A DNA stretch of 64,000 bases from Spirochaetaceae bacterium (GTDB lineage Bacteria > Spirochaetota > Leptospiria > Leptospirales > Leptonemataceae), in the NCBI GenBank assembly GCA_002730875.1, contig PCBI01000005.1, forward strand, positions 62,001-126,000, read 5' to 3'. Shown here piece after piece: positions 8,571-18,093 of this stretch. The position numbers and the translations under genes were made by a program. Numbering within the stretch: the stretch's first letter is position 1; the number at the start of each line of letters is the position of its first letter. The notes under the pieces are model-generated. The model had not been told where the DNA came from, did not search any database, and worked only from the letters and a program-made list of their open reading frames with translations.

Positions 8571-9008
8571 ATGTGGCTACAGAAAGACATCCAGCTGAAG
8601 GCGCGAAACCGGGGCTTCCACATCATTACGTCAGAGATTCAACGGGCATTGAATGACTTACAGACCGAGACCAGACTGGAAGTAGGTCTCTGCCATATCT
8701 TCATTCATCACACCAGCGCCTCTTTGAGTATTAACGAAAATGCCGACCCGGATGTTCGTGGGGATCTGGAGCGGCATTTCTCGGTACTTGCCCCCGAGAA
8801 CGCTCCCCATTACGAGCATACACTGGAAGGACCGGACGATATGCCCGCTCATATCAAAACAGTGCTCATCGGCTCGGACCTAACAATTCCGATGCGAAAA
8901 GGGAAGCTGGTTCTGGGCACCTGGCAGGGCGTATATTTGTGCGAACACAGGAATCATGGCGGTCCTCGCACCGTTACTGTGACCCTGAATGGAAGCGATG
9001 GAGAATAG
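8571..9008 (+). CDS. yjbQ: YjbQ/UPF0047 family protein
   Basis: A 145-residue protein matching the YjbQ (UPF0047) family over its whole length. Family signatures are HIFIHHTSASLSINENADPDVR (about 45-65), the His-rich stretch ending APHYEHTLEGPDDMPAHIK, and the C-terminal GTWQGVYLCEHRNHGGPR. Some members complement thiamine phosphate synthase weakly in vitro; the physiological role is unsettled. The 3' end overlaps the start of the downstream AraC-family gene, so the two are probably cotranslated. Confidence 0.93.
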   Translation: MWLQKDIQLKARNRGFHIITSEIQRALNDLQTETRLEVGLCHIFIHHTSASLSINENADPDVRGDLERHFSVLAPENAPHYEHTLEGPDDMPAHIKTVLIGSDLTIPMRKGKLVLGTWQGVYLCEHRNHGGPRTVTVTLNGSDGE

Positions 9009-9795
9009 ACTAATCCTTTTTCCAGAGGGAGCTCTATACATTGGTGCGATACGTGATAATGATTTCCACAGCCATCCGGCTTACCAGATTGTTCTAGGAG
9101 AGGAGCCATTTCAACTGCGGATCGATTCCCCTGGAACTGGACCGTCTAATACCGCCGATAATTTCCCAACTTTGAGGACAAAGGCCGCTATTATACCGTC
9201 ACAGAGACCGCATAGCCTGCAGGCAGGCAGAACAGTCTGGCTGCTGCTACTGGATCCCGATTCCCGGTGGGGCCCGACTTTAAAGGAGCATGTTTCCAGA
9301 GAGCCTTTATGCCATGAAGGCCCGGTTCGCTTTCCGGATTTACCGGGAGCAGATTTTGCCATGGTTCCGCTATCGACTATCCGTCCCGCTATCCATGAAA
9401 TTCTGAACCGAAATTTCGGAATACGCTCCCCGGCAGAAAGCAGCACCCGGAGACGTCACGAGGGAATCTCCAGGGCTCTAGAATATCTGAGCAATCATCC
9501 AGATCTTCACGTCAAACTGGCCGACATAGCGTTTCATGCCGGTCTTTCCGAGAGTCGACTGGTGCATCTTTTTAAGGAAGAAATGCTTCTACCTATTCGC
9601 CGGCATATCCTCTGGTTGCGAATCCAACGAGCCGTGCGCGCGGTGCAATCGGGCCACTCCCTTACCGAGGCAGCCCATGCGGCAGGCTTTTCGGACCAGG
9701 CCCATTTTAGTCGAACCTTCAAGCAGACCTTCGGAATCAGTCCCCGGGATGGGCTGGCCCGCAACACTTCGGTAAAGCTCTGTCAGGAGCGATAA
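8989..9795 (+). CDS. AraC-family transcription regulator
   Basis: A 268-residue regulator. The N-terminal part (1-150) looks like a small cupin-type sensor domain. The C-terminal part (about 165-262) has both helix-turn-helix motifs of AraC proteins: LADIAFHAGLSESRLVHLFKEE, then SLTEAAHAAGFSDQAHFSRTFK followed by FGISPRD. Two starts are possible, ATG 8989 and ATG 8998; both lie inside the end of yjbQ (11-20 bp overlap) and neither has an ideal ribosome site. Target genes are unknown. Confidence 0.9.
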   Translation: MEAMENRLILFPEGALYIGAIRDNDFHSHPAYQIVLGEEPFQLRIDSPGTGPSNTADNFPTLRTKAAIIPSQRPHSLQAGRTVWLLLLDPDSRWGPTLKEHVSREPLCHEGPVRFPDLPGADFAMVPLSTIRPAIHEILNRNFGIRSPAESSTRRRHEGISRALEYLSNHPDLHVKLADIAFHAGLSESRLVHLFKEEMLLPIRRHILWLRIQRAVRAVQSGHSLTEAAHAAGFSDQAHFSRTFKQTFGISPRDGLARNTSVKLCQER

Positions 9796-10020
9796 CGAAA
9801 ATCGCTCGCAAGAGCGACGGCGCAGTCGAGCCCCGATCTGGCACGCTACATCCGCCAAAACAGCGCAAACCAGGATCCGCAATCTGTGACCCAACATTAC
9901 ACATAGCCCACACAAAATCCGGACGCATATGATAATCTGCCAAAAAAGCCAGATCATACAAGTTTTTCGCCCGGATTCGGCCTAAGCTTATTTCAGTAAA
10001 GAACAGCAGGAGATTCAGAT

Positions 10021-10845
10021 ATGCTACCTATGCACAAACGAACCGCAGCACAATCGTGGGACGCGTCGCAGAATACAGACAGCAATCAGCCCGAAGCAAA
10101 GTCCGTTCCCGGATCGCACAAGGCCGCACAACTGGCGGCCAATCTGCATCTGCAAGAAACGGAGATACTCAACTACAACCACCCTTCACTGCAGGAACTG
10201 ATCTCGGAACGGGGCTGGAAAGAGTTACCCGAGTATGACCGCATTGGCGTCATCTACGATTTTGTACGAAATGAAATCGAATTTGGCTACAATTCGGAGG
10301 ATGATATTCCCGCTTCGCAGGTCCTGGCTGAAGGATACGGTCAGTGCAACACTAAAGGTACGCTTCTGATGGCCCTGTTGCGGGGCGTCGGTATAAGTTG
10401 CCGCTTTCACGGTTTCACAATTACGAAAGAACTGCAGAAAGGCGCCATTACAGGGCTCTGGTACCGTCTTGCGCCTCAGGAGATCATACATAGCTGGGTG
10501 GAAGTCTGGCGGGATGGCTGGATCAATCTGGAAGGATTCATAATCGATGATCGCTTTCTAAAGTCCGTCCAGAAGCGATTCGCCAGTTCGGATGGAACTT
10601 TTTGCGGTTTTGGAATCGCCACAAAGAATCTGCAAAACCCGGGCGTCGAATGGAATGGCTCCGATACCTATATTCAAAAAGAGGGAATTCACCGGGATCT
10701 GGGAATCTACGATCATCCGGATCAGTTCTATCGCGAACACGGAAGTAATCTGTCCGGAATCAAAAAAGCGCTCTATTCCCGTTTCATTCGGCATAGAATC
10801 AACGCCAATGTCCGAAGACTCCGTGCAAACGGAGGAACAAATTAG
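10021..10845 (+). CDS. Transglutaminase-like cysteine protease-fold protein
   Basis: A 274-residue protein with the transglutaminase core: catalytic Cys in EGYGQCNTKGTLLMALLRGVG (about 106), His in IIHSWVEVWRDGW (about 160) and an acidic residue in NLEGFIIDD. It has no signal peptide, so it is probably cytoplasmic. The region after residue 180 is family-specific and rich in aromatic residues. An AGGAG site eight bases before ATG 10021 supports the start. It stands alone between an AraC gene and a convergent flavin oxidoreductase gene. Substrate unknown; the fold may act as a peptidase or amidase. Confidence 0.85.
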   Translation: MLPMHKRTAAQSWDASQNTDSNQPEAKSVPGSHKAAQLAANLHLQETEILNYNHPSLQELISERGWKELPEYDRIGVIYDFVRNEIEFGYNSEDDIPASQVLAEGYGQCNTKGTLLMALLRGVGISCRFHGFTITKELQKGAITGLWYRLAPQEIIHSWVEVWRDGWINLEGFIIDDRFLKSVQKRFASSDGTFCGFGIATKNLQNPGVEWNGSDTYIQKEGIHRDLGIYDHPDQFYREHGSNLSGIKKALYSRFIRHRINANVRRLRANGGTN

Positions 10846-11013
10846 ACAAAGCAATCAATTCTGGACCCGCGCCGCAAAGCCGCTAATAGTCAGTGACTAA
10901 TTCCTGGCAAAGCGAATGCTCCAGAATCGGCTTTAGAAGAAAGCGTCCCGCCCAAAGCCTTGAGGCAAAAGGAAGTCAGGGCTTCGGGGCCGGGGCACAG
11001 CCATCCAACCTTC

Positions 11014-12237
11014 TTAACCGAACAATCGATGCGCCAGGGACTTCTTTGTCTCATGCCATAGAATATGGGCTACAGCGCCGGCGGAGCTCAGTTTCAGGTT
11101 CGGCTCCTTTCCCCTGCTCAGTCGGCGGGAGATCTGATAAGCGTACCATCCTCCTTCGCTCATGAGCTTGAATGCCGGGGATGGTTTTAGCTCTGGCAAT
11201 TCTGCCTGCGCCAGCTTTCCGGATAAGAAATCCGATGCGAAGCTACTGGACAGCAGAAAAGGCCGGGCTATGCCGATAAGATCCGTATCGCCGTTTCGCA
11301 GGACTTCCTCCGCAAAATCGTAGCTGCGAAAACCGCCGGTGATCATTAGCGGGGGCTTGATGCTCTTTCGCAGCTTTCGGGCGAACTCCAGAAAGAAGGC
11401 TTCTCTTTTCTTTGTACTTTCGCGCACATTTCCTGCATCATTCTGAAGAAAAGAGGGGCTCTCATAGTTGCCGCCGGATATTTCCAGTAAATCGATTCCT
11501 TCCTTTTCCAGCATCCGAGCTACTTCTTCGGACTCCTCCTGACTGAAACCGCCTTTTTGAAAGTCCGCCGAGTTAAGCTTCACCGAAAGGGCTTTGTCCT
11601 GGCCAATGGCCCTTCGGACGCCGCGTACCACTTCCAGGAGAAACCGGGCCCGGTTTTCCAGGGCGCCGCCCCAATCGTCGCTTCGCCGATTGGTAATGGG
11701 GGAAAGAAACTGACTTAGCAGATAGCCGTGGGCCGCATGGACCTGGACTCCCTCAAAGCCAGCCTCGATGCAGAGCCGGGCCGTTACGACGAATCGCTGA
11801 ATCAGTTCTTGAATCTCCTTTTCGTCGAGGGGTCGCGGCTTACCGTAGAGTCCTTTTTCCTTTAGCTGAACCGCCGATGCCGAAACCGGACGCATGTTGA
11901 TCAGCCGGGAAGTCTGGCGGCCAGAATGATTAATCTGAGCCCAGAATCGCGAGCCTCCGGATTTGGCGATGGCAGTCCATTGCTTGAATCTATCCAGGGC
12001 ACGGTCATCTTCCAGCACCAGGTTGCCGGCGGACTCCAGGGACATGCGATCTATCATGATATTGCCAGAAATCAAAAGCCCCGGGCCTGGATTGTTGGAT
12101 GCCCAGGTTCGGTAGAGTTGCAGATGATAACGATTGGGATTGTGATCCGCGCCAGCCACACGCTCGGTCATGGCCGCTTTTGCCAGTCGATTGGATAGCT
12201 CCTGGCCACAGGGAAGAGTAAAGCTTTTTTGCAGCAT
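11014..12237 (-). CDS. NADH:flavin oxidoreductase, Old Yellow Enzyme family
   Basis: A 407-residue FMN-dependent TIM-barrel oxidoreductase. Seen: NRLAKAAMTERVAG near the start, FWAQINHSGRQT (about 110), the substrate-binding pair in GVQVHAAHGYLLSQFLSPITNRRSDDWGG (about 173-200) and the phosphate-binding MITGGFRS and IGIARPF. This is the YqjM/2,4-dienoyl-CoA reductase branch, without the C-terminal Fe-S and NADPH domains of FadH. ATG 12237 was preferred to a TTG start 33 bases upstream. It probably reduces activated double bonds; the physiological substrate is unknown. Confidence 0.9.
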   Translation of the reverse strand: MLQKSFTLPCGQELSNRLAKAAMTERVAGADHNPNRYHLQLYRTWASNNPGPGLLISGNIMIDRMSLESAGNLVLEDDRALDRFKQWTAIAKSGGSRFWAQINHSGRQTSRLINMRPVSASAVQLKEKGLYGKPRPLDEKEIQELIQRFVVTARLCIEAGFEGVQVHAAHGYLLSQFLSPITNRRSDDWGGALENRARFLLEVVRGVRRAIGQDKALSVKLNSADFQKGGFSQEESEEVARMLEKEGIDLLEISGGNYESPSFLQNDAGNVRESTKKREAFFLEFARKLRKSIKPPLMITGGFRSYDFAEEVLRNGDTDLIGIARPFLLSSSFASDFLSGKLAQAELPELKPSPAFKLMSEGGWYAYQISRRLSRGKEPNLKLSSAGAVAHILWHETKKSLAHRLFG

Positions 12238-12593
12238 GTCTTTGATTTGGCCGGTAGGCCGCAAGTTCAAGGATAATCGTTGAGAGCCAGGCAGCGCGTA
12301 TCTGCCACGAATCGCCCACCCACGGAGCTCAACGCATTTGCAGCAGACCTTGAACCAGTATGGGAAAGACTGATTGTACCTTTGCGGCTTTGGTAGGCGC
12401 CCATTTCAGCTTTTGGTCAGGCGCGGGCCCCGATGGGCGCAATCCGGGCGCATGATGCCCGAATCCGGAGGGGGGCGCCACGAATTCTACTGCACGCCTC
12501 CGGGCTCCAAACTCGCTGGCCGGGCCCTTCTACGCAATAGCCGACCTCTTCCGTTTGTCGACTACAGGTCTACACCGCTTCTCCCCGCGTATT
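12238..12593. other. Intergenic region
   Basis: This 356-bp stretch lies between the flavin oxidoreductase start and the nrfA stop, both leftward genes. It should hold the oxidoreductase promoter. A GC-rich inverted repeat around 12446-12466 (CCGGGCGCATGATGCCCG) is visible but has no T-tract. No gene candidate is credible here. Confidence 0.4.
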
Positions 12594-13967
12594 CTATCGC
12601 AACGCAGCCTGGCCTTTACGCGCCATGTCGATGGCATTTCCCAGGATGCGCGCCGATTCCTGCGGAGCATGAAAACCGGTGCTGTTTTCCGCCTCCACGA
12701 ATCCAAGCAGAAACTGAGACTTTCGCTGATAGTCTCTAGCTGCCTTGAGCTTGCTTTCGGCCACGCCGCTCTTCTGAGCCTTCTCAATATCGGAGATCAA
12801 ATCCATCAAGGCATCCATGGCCACATTTCGCAATTGCCAGTGGGTGTCCTGAATGGTATCGATTCGCTTTCTGAGTTCGTCCGGCGAGATATTGTGACAG
12901 GTGCCACAGGAAGCGTCCGTATTCAGGTACGGACTTCGCACATGGTGATCCGATACCTTGTAGGCGCCTTCGCTCACGTAGGGCATATGACAATCGGCGC
13001 AGGTAACTCCGCTTCGAGCATGAATGCCCTGACTATACATTTCGAACTCTGGATGCTGGGCTTTGAGAGCCGGGGCGCCGGTATCTTTGTGCGTCCAGTC
13101 TTTGAAATTGATCTTATCGTAGTAGGCCAGGATTTCATCGGCCTTCATGCCGTTGTCCCAGGGATAAGTTAGCGTTTTTTCTTTACCCTCGAAATAATAT
13201 TCCACGTGACATTGAGCGCAAACATAGGTTCGCATCTCTCTTCGAGTAGCGTCTTCGTTTACGTCATAGTTAGAAATACCTTCCTTCGCTTTGACTTTCT
13301 TGATTCCGATCATGAAAGCCGGACGGGTAACACGAAGATCCATGTCCTTGGGGTTGTGACAGTCGATGCAGGCTACTGGATGCTCGGCCTTTTCGGCCAC
13401 TTCTTTGTACGGCATGGAATTCATCTTATGGAAGCCTTTCATTATATCGCCGTCGCCAAGATCCTTATAGATGTTGTAGGTGGAAGCATGACAGTTGAGG
13501 CAGGTTCCTGGCTGCCCGACTTTCTGGCGGAGCGTGTAGAGTTGATCCGTCAGCATATAGGCATGACCCCGCTCTTCGCGAAAATCAATGCTGAATGCGT
13601 AGCCAGCCCACATCTTCTTTAATCGCGGATCTTCGTCGATCTTGGACTGGGTCACCACGCTACGCGGATCCGCTTCGTCCGGAACGTGGGGCAAGGCCTC
13701 CGAACCGCCGTACCTGGTGCGTTCCATATCCGTGGTCCTCTTGTACATTTCGTAATGGAGCGGGAAGTTTTCGCCCCAGACAGAAGGATCGCTGATGGAA
13801 TCATCCAGTTCTACTACCTGAAAATAGGGTTGCTGCTCCTCCTGGAGTCGACCGGCTACCTCGGCGATGAGAAAAGCCAGCACGAGGCCGACAACAAAAC
13901 CAGCAGACAATAAGATCCATAGTCCTCGGTTTCCCAGGTTTTGGATTTTTTCCAGTAGAGCTTTCAT
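12594..13967 (-). CDS. nrfA: Cytochrome c nitrite reductase, catalytic subunit (CX2CH type)
   Basis: A periplasmic pentahaem enzyme of 457 residues that reduces nitrite to ammonium. Five haem motifs are read: CLNCH, CIDCH, CAQCH, CADCH and CGTCH. Catalytic surroundings match NrfA: ERGHAYM (Arg), CAQCHVEYYF (Tyr) and QHPEFEMYSQGIHARSG (His). The active-site haem carries His where most NrfA proteins have Lys (CX2CK); this variant is known from Campylobacter-type enzymes. An uncleaved N-terminal helix (about 14-36) may anchor it. ATG 13967 has GGAAGG upstream and overlaps the nrfH stop (ATGA). Confidence 0.96.
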   Translation of the reverse strand: MKALLEKIQNLGNRGLWILLSAGFVVGLVLAFLIAEVAGRLQEEQQPYFQVVELDDSISDPSVWGENFPLHYEMYKRTTDMERTRYGGSEALPHVPDEADPRSVVTQSKIDEDPRLKKMWAGYAFSIDFREERGHAYMLTDQLYTLRQKVGQPGTCLNCHASTYNIYKDLGDGDIMKGFHKMNSMPYKEVAEKAEHPVACIDCHNPKDMDLRVTRPAFMIGIKKVKAKEGISNYDVNEDATRREMRTYVCAQCHVEYYFEGKEKTLTYPWDNGMKADEILAYYDKINFKDWTHKDTGAPALKAQHPEFEMYSQGIHARSGVTCADCHMPYVSEGAYKVSDHHVRSPYLNTDASCGTCHNISPDELRKRIDTIQDTHWQLRNVAMDALMDLISDIEKAQKSGVAESKLKAARDYQRKSQFLLGFVEAENSTGFHAPQESARILGNAIDMARKGQAALR

Positions 13968-14476
13968 TGTAACCTTCCTTCCGGATGTCCTACGTTGGAA
14001 TGGCATTTAATACAGGAACCTTCTTCCGCGGCATCCTTCATGGGCGCCGGATGCGAAAAGACGTTTCCGTGGCATCCAATGCAGGCCTGTACGGTGACCT
14101 GTTTGTTTCTTTCCGTGATTCGAATGTTTTCCGGATACAATCCGGTACTGAAGGCCCAGGCGTGGGCCACTCCGTTCTGAGCTTTAGTCATGTATTTGGC
14201 CAGAGCGCCCGGAGGTGTATGACAACTATTGCAGGAAGCGACCGGTCCGTGGGAACTCTTCATCCAGGCATCGAATTGAGGCTTCATAACGTGACAATTC
14301 ACGCATGCCTGGCTGTTGTCGGTTAGATAGGAATGTCCCTTCGCATATACGAATGTGTAGATCCCCATGCCAAAAAGCAGGCCCAGGAATCCGACAATTA
14401 GCATTGCTTTGGAGGCGGCTGGCACGGGCCGAGTGTCTACTTTGGTCCAGGGTTTATTCAAGAATTTTTTTATCAT
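13964..14476 (-). CDS. nrfH: Cytochrome c nitrite reductase, quinol-oxidising tetrahaem subunit
   Basis: A 170-residue NapC/NirT-family membrane cytochrome that passes electrons from menaquinol to NrfA. One transmembrane helix is seen near residues 22-45, then four c-haem motifs: CVNCH, CNSCH, CIGCH and CIKCH. The final residues overlap the nrfA start by four bases, the usual nrfHA arrangement, so the two subunits are translationally coupled. A perfect FNR-type box lies 58-71 bp upstream of the ATG. Confidence 0.96.
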   Translation of the reverse strand: MIKKFLNKPWTKVDTRPVPAASKAMLIVGFLGLLFGMGIYTFVYAKGHSYLTDNSQACVNCHVMKPQFDAWMKSSHGPVASCNSCHTPPGALAKYMTKAQNGVAHAWAFSTGLYPENIRITERNKQVTVQACIGCHGNVFSHPAPMKDAAEEGSCIKCHSNVGHPEGRLQ

Positions 14477-14533
14477 TCTGCCTTTTTTATAGGCATTTAT
14501 TTACCCTGACCGGGGACCGGGCCCTGACTGGCC

Positions 14534-14547
14534 TTGATTTACATCAA
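14534..14547. promoter_or_regulatory. FNR/CRP-family operator upstream of nrfHA
   Basis: TTGATTTACATCAA is an exact match to the FNR consensus TTGAT-N4-ATCAA. It lies 58-71 bp upstream of nrfH. A leftward TAAATA at 14503-14498 could be the -10 element, about 40 bp from the box centre, which is not one of the standard class I or II spacings. Anaerobic activation of nitrite reduction is the expected outcome. The box also lies 160 bp upstream of the divergent TPM gene. Confidence 0.7.
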
Positions 14548-14706
14548 GACGGGCGCAAAAAACTCAGCGCCTGAACCAATCCGGGGCAATGAAATAGGAG
14601 CAACTCCAGGGCCTGCCTCCTGCGCCCTGCTGTCCGGAAGCCTGAAGAGGAAGCAACCAGGTACAAAGACAATGGACAGAGAGGGCCAGCATGTTAGCGA
14701 TAGTGC

Positions 14707-15762
14707 ATGGCTTTGTGTGGATCGTTCATAAAACTGGAGAAAAGCTCTCGGGACGCGGGCCAAAAAGCACTGGGCGCGCTCGCAATAATTCTTCTCGCTG
14801 CTTTCTCCCTGGATCCACTTCTGGCGGAATCCGAGAGTCTTGCGGAGCTACCGAACATAGATCGATACGTAATAGATAAAACAAACACCCTCACAGATCT
14901 ACAGAAGCAGGAAGCTACCGAGATACTCAAGCGCATTGAAAACGAAAATGGAAGCCAGGTAGTTCTTGTTCTGGTTCCAACCACGAAACCGGAAACCATC
15001 GAGCAATACAGCCTTCGCCTGGCAGAACAAGAGAAAATCGGCCGAAAAGACGTGGATGATGGCGTGCTCGTTCTTCTAGCGAAGAATGATCGTCGTGTAC
15101 GAATCGAGGTGGGCTACGGTTTGGAAGGCGCCATTCCGGATGCTACAGCCAATCGTATAATCGATACGATCATGATTCCCGAGTTCAAGAAAGGGGAATT
15201 CTACGTCGGACTGCGAAACGGAATCCTGGCTCTGGAGAAACAGATTAAGAAGGAACCGCTGCCGCAACCGGCGCAAGAAGAGGCAATAGATACCGGGATA
15301 CCGTGGAGCTACTATTTCTATGAACTATGGTACTACTGGTCCTGGGCTGCTTATGGATTGGTAGCGGTGATGGGCTGGTATGCCGCGAAGAATAAAAAGT
15401 ACGGCTGGATACTTGCCTGGGCTTTGCTGATCGGGATGCATCCTCCCATACTCTGGACTTTTATGGAAGGGTTCTTCATCGTCTTTCCATTCTTTCCCAG
15501 GTTTCTGATTTCACTATTTGTCTTCCATGTTGCTTACTGGCTTTCTGGCGGAAAACCGCCAGCGGGTAGTGGTCGTTCCGCGTCGGGACGATCCCGTAGC
15601 TCAAGTAGCTATTCGCCTTCGTTCAGCAGCTTTTCCAGTTCCAGTTTCTCCAGCTCTAGCAGTTCCAGTTTTAGCTCCAGTAGTTCGAGCAGTTCCAGTA
15701 GCTCAAGTTTCTCCGGAGGGGGCGGTTCTTTTGGCGGCGGAGGCGCTTCCGGCAGCTGGTAG
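14707..15762 (+). CDS. TPM-domain (YgcG-type) membrane protein with Ser-rich tail
   Basis: A 351-residue exported membrane protein. A signal-like hydrophobic segment (about 20-40) precedes a TPM domain (about 50-180), identified by VIDKTNTLTDLQKQEATEIL, DDGVLVLLAKNDRRVRIEVGYGLEGAIPD and IPEFKKGEFYVGL. Two or three transmembrane helices follow (about 200-285). The last 60 residues are almost wholly Ser with Phe and Gly, ending GGGGSFGGGGASGSW, the low-complexity tail common in this family. The domain is linked to photosystem II repair in plants; in bacteria its role is unknown. Start ATG 14707 has a weak ribosome site. Confidence 0.85.
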   Translation: MALCGSFIKLEKSSRDAGQKALGALAIILLAAFSLDPLLAESESLAELPNIDRYVIDKTNTLTDLQKQEATEILKRIENENGSQVVLVLVPTTKPETIEQYSLRLAEQEKIGRKDVDDGVLVLLAKNDRRVRIEVGYGLEGAIPDATANRIIDTIMIPEFKKGEFYVGLRNGILALEKQIKKEPLPQPAQEEAIDTGIPWSYYFYELWYYWSWAAYGLVAVMGWYAAKNKKYGWILAWALLIGMHPPILWTFMEGFFIVFPFFPRFLISLFVFHVAYWLSGGKPPAGSGRSASGRSRSSSSYSPSFSSFSSSSFSSSSSSSFSSSSSSSSSSSSFSGGGGSFGGGGASGSW

Positions 15763-15912
15763 TGCAACCAGGCTCGAATTTCCCGTAGGTAGTATCCGGG
15801 TGCCAGACAACGCTGGGATCTAAAAACCCGGCCCGACCGACAAGAGCGCCGGCATTTCGGGCTCGGTGTCGAAAAGGGTTGCCCCCAGAGTCGCTCTCTC
15901 CAGAAAAGAAGA

Positions 15913-17220
15913 ATGTCCATTCTGCGGATCTACAATCAGTCAGACCTGAACGAAAGCCTGAGGAAGAAACTGCAGGCCCGCGAAAGCGCCGAAGATACGC
16001 AGGCCCTGAGCTCTGTTCAATCCATTCTGGAAGATGTGCGAACCCGCGGGATTGAAGCTGTAAAGCACTACTCGGAGAAGTTCGATGGATTCTATCCGGA
16101 GCCGGCCCTTTGTACAGCAGAAGAGATAGAAGCCGGCGAAAAGCGACTTCCCGCTGAAATCAAAGAAGCCTTTTCGAAAGCGGCGGAAAACATTCGAGCC
16201 TTCCACGATTTTCAGAAGGAGCGGCTGCAACCGGCTCGAACCTCTGTAGCCGGCGCCGAACTGGGTTTCTTCTACTCGCCGGTGGAAAATGTGGCGGTAT
16301 ACGTTCCCGGAGGAAAAGCACAGTATCCTTCTTCTGTGTTGATGGGCGTGATTCCGGCCGTGGCAGCGGGGGTAAACAATATCATGCTTCTAAGCCCGGC
16401 CAACGATGAAGGCAAGCTAAGCGATGTAGTTCTATTCTGTGCGAAAATGGCCGGCGCCAACAGTATTTTGAAAATCGGCGGCGCCCACGGCGTGGCTGCG
16501 GCGGCGGCCGGTCTGTACGGTCCCCCCGCCGAGCTGATTGTGGGTCCCGGAAATCGATACGTCACCGCCGCCAAAACCCTGCTTTCTGCTTCCGGCAGAA
16601 TTCGAATCGATCAGCCGGCCGGTCCTTCCGAGGTCATCGTAATCGCAGATGAAACAGCCAATCCCGCATTCGTAGCGTCTGATCTTCTCAGCCAGGCCGA
16701 ACACGGCGAAGATAGTCCCGCCATTCTTTTGACTACCAGTCGTACGCTTGCCGAGCAAACTTCGAAGGAAATTGAGAAGGGACTGGAAGAACGCCCGGAA
16801 AGACGATCCATGAAAGAGACCAGCATTCGCGATCATTCTTACGCAATCGTTTTCGAAGATATGGAAGAAGCCTTCCGCTTTTCCAATGAATATGCGCCGG
16901 AACACCTGGAGATCTGCACGAAGGATCCGCAAAGCGATTTGGGCAAGGTCACCGCCGCCGGTAGCGTATTTCTGGGCCACTATGCTCCAGTAGCTCTGGG
17001 CGATTACTACAGCGGTACCAATCACGTCTTGCCCACCGGCGGCACCGGCCGGATGTATTCCGGTCTGGGCGTGGAAACCTACATGAAGAGGATCACCTTT
17101 CAGCATCCTACTCGCGAAAGCCTCCGGGACGCCTGGAAACCCATTCAAATCATGAGCAAGGTAGAAGGTCTGGAACACGAGCACGGCCATAGCGTGGATG
17201 TGCGATTCGAAAATGAATAA
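15913..17220 (+). CDS. hisD: Histidinol dehydrogenase
   Basis: A 435-residue zinc enzyme for the last two steps of histidine synthesis, oxidising L-histidinol to L-histidine with NAD. All hallmarks are present: VYVPGGKAQYPSSVLM, VGPGNRYVTAAK, DQPAGPSEVIVIAD, the zinc ligands in LLSQAEHGEDSPA, the catalytic pair in NEYAPEHLE, GDYYSGTNHVLPT and the C-terminal His-rich EHEHGHSVDVR. Length is normal. No other his gene is adjacent, so the pathway is dispersed. The ribosome site is weak (AAAAGAAGA). Confidence 0.97.
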   Translation: MSILRIYNQSDLNESLRKKLQARESAEDTQALSSVQSILEDVRTRGIEAVKHYSEKFDGFYPEPALCTAEEIEAGEKRLPAEIKEAFSKAAENIRAFHDFQKERLQPARTSVAGAELGFFYSPVENVAVYVPGGKAQYPSSVLMGVIPAVAAGVNNIMLLSPANDEGKLSDVVLFCAKMAGANSILKIGGAHGVAAAAAGLYGPPAELIVGPGNRYVTAAKTLLSASGRIRIDQPAGPSEVIVIADETANPAFVASDLLSQAEHGEDSPAILLTTSRTLAEQTSKEIEKGLEERPERRSMKETSIRDHSYAIVFEDMEEAFRFSNEYAPEHLEICTKDPQSDLGKVTAAGSVFLGHYAPVALGDYYSGTNHVLPTGGTGRMYSGLGVETYMKRITFQHPTRESLRDAWKPIQIMSKVEGLEHEHGHSVDVRFENE

Positions 17221-17388
17221 TCCCCTGGATAGCACATTCTGATCGACGACCAGCAAGAGAGCGCCCCGTGTGCTTCGCAGAGGATTCAAAGCACTCAAGG
17301 CTGCTTGAAACCGTAAATTAGCCGATTCTCAATTAGCGCTGATGCGAAAATCGCTTGCACCGAATGCTTCTATGCGAAGAATCTGCGC

Positions 17389-18093
17389 ATGCAATTCATC
17401 CAGATTCGTATTCCAGACCAGGTATCTTCGCGCAGGGCAACCAGAACGCTTCTCAAATCAATGCATGTAGGCCTTCTGGCGCTTACCATCGCCCTCCTAT
17501 CTGCCTGCGCAGATAAGGCCGTGGTAACTGCCACCGCTGGACTTTACATGCGAAACGCTCCTTCCGTGGAAGCCGGTCAGGTGGCCCTTCTGCCTGCCGG
17601 CGCCGAAGTGGAAATTCTGGAGGAAGGACCGGAACAGACCATAAACGGCGTCACCGGCCACTGGAAACGCATCAAGCACAATAGCACCGAAGGTTGGGTA
17701 TTTGGCGCCTATTTGATCGATTCGTCCAACTCGGAAGCCCTGGACGGATTTCGCAAATGCACGTCCCGGGGCGGCTACTGGCACAGCGAACAGGATACCT
17801 GCTATCCCGCCAGACTACGAAAACTGAGCGAAAACGGGCGAGTTACTGGCCCCTGCGGACTGGACTTCTACACTTTGCTTCCTAACGGAAAAATTCGCGC
17901 CACCGGAATCTATTATGACGGGGCCAGGATGCGAGGGCACTGGAGCTTCGAGGACGGAAACAGCATAGTCCTCAACCTGGGAGGAGGCGATAAGTACCGC
18001 GCCAGGTTGCATGGCGATACCGTCTTATATGAAGCCTTCATGGAAAATCGATGGAGTAGCTACCCTCTACCTGGAAACCCGGCCTGTCCTTAA
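17389..18093 (+). CDS. SH3-domain lipoprotein, copy 1
   Basis: An exported protein of 234 residues (211 if the start is ATG 17461). The signal segment ends LLSAC, a standard lipobox, then a bacterial SH3-like domain: TATAGLYMRNAPSVEAGQVALLPAGAEVEILEEG through HWKRIKHNSTEGWVFGAYL. A second part (about 125-234) holds a CxxRGGYWHSEQDTCYPARLRKL motif, then CGLDFYTLLPNGKIRATG, with four conserved Cys. The neighbour at 18432 has the same architecture, so the pair arose by tandem duplication. The longer start gives the signal peptide its positive charges. A cell-envelope binding role is likely but untested. Confidence 0.85.
   Translation: MQFIQIRIPDQVSSRRATRTLLKSMHVGLLALTIALLSACADKAVVTATAGLYMRNAPSVEAGQVALLPAGAEVEILEEGPEQTINGVTGHWKRIKHNSTEGWVFGAYLIDSSNSEALDGFRKCTSRGGYWHSEQDTCYPARLRKLSENGRVTGPCGLDFYTLLPNGKIRATGIYYDGARMRGHWSFEDGNSIVLNLGGGDKYRARLHGDTVLYEAFMENRWSSYPLPGNPACP

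Noticed and set aside
9802..9817. Hairpin TCGCTC-GCAA-GAGCGA after the AraC gene, considered as a terminator
   Set aside because: Stem of six pairs without a T-tract; could be a weak structural element only.
16432..17298. Leftward ORF of 288 codons
   Set aside because: Antisense to hisD; shadow frame.
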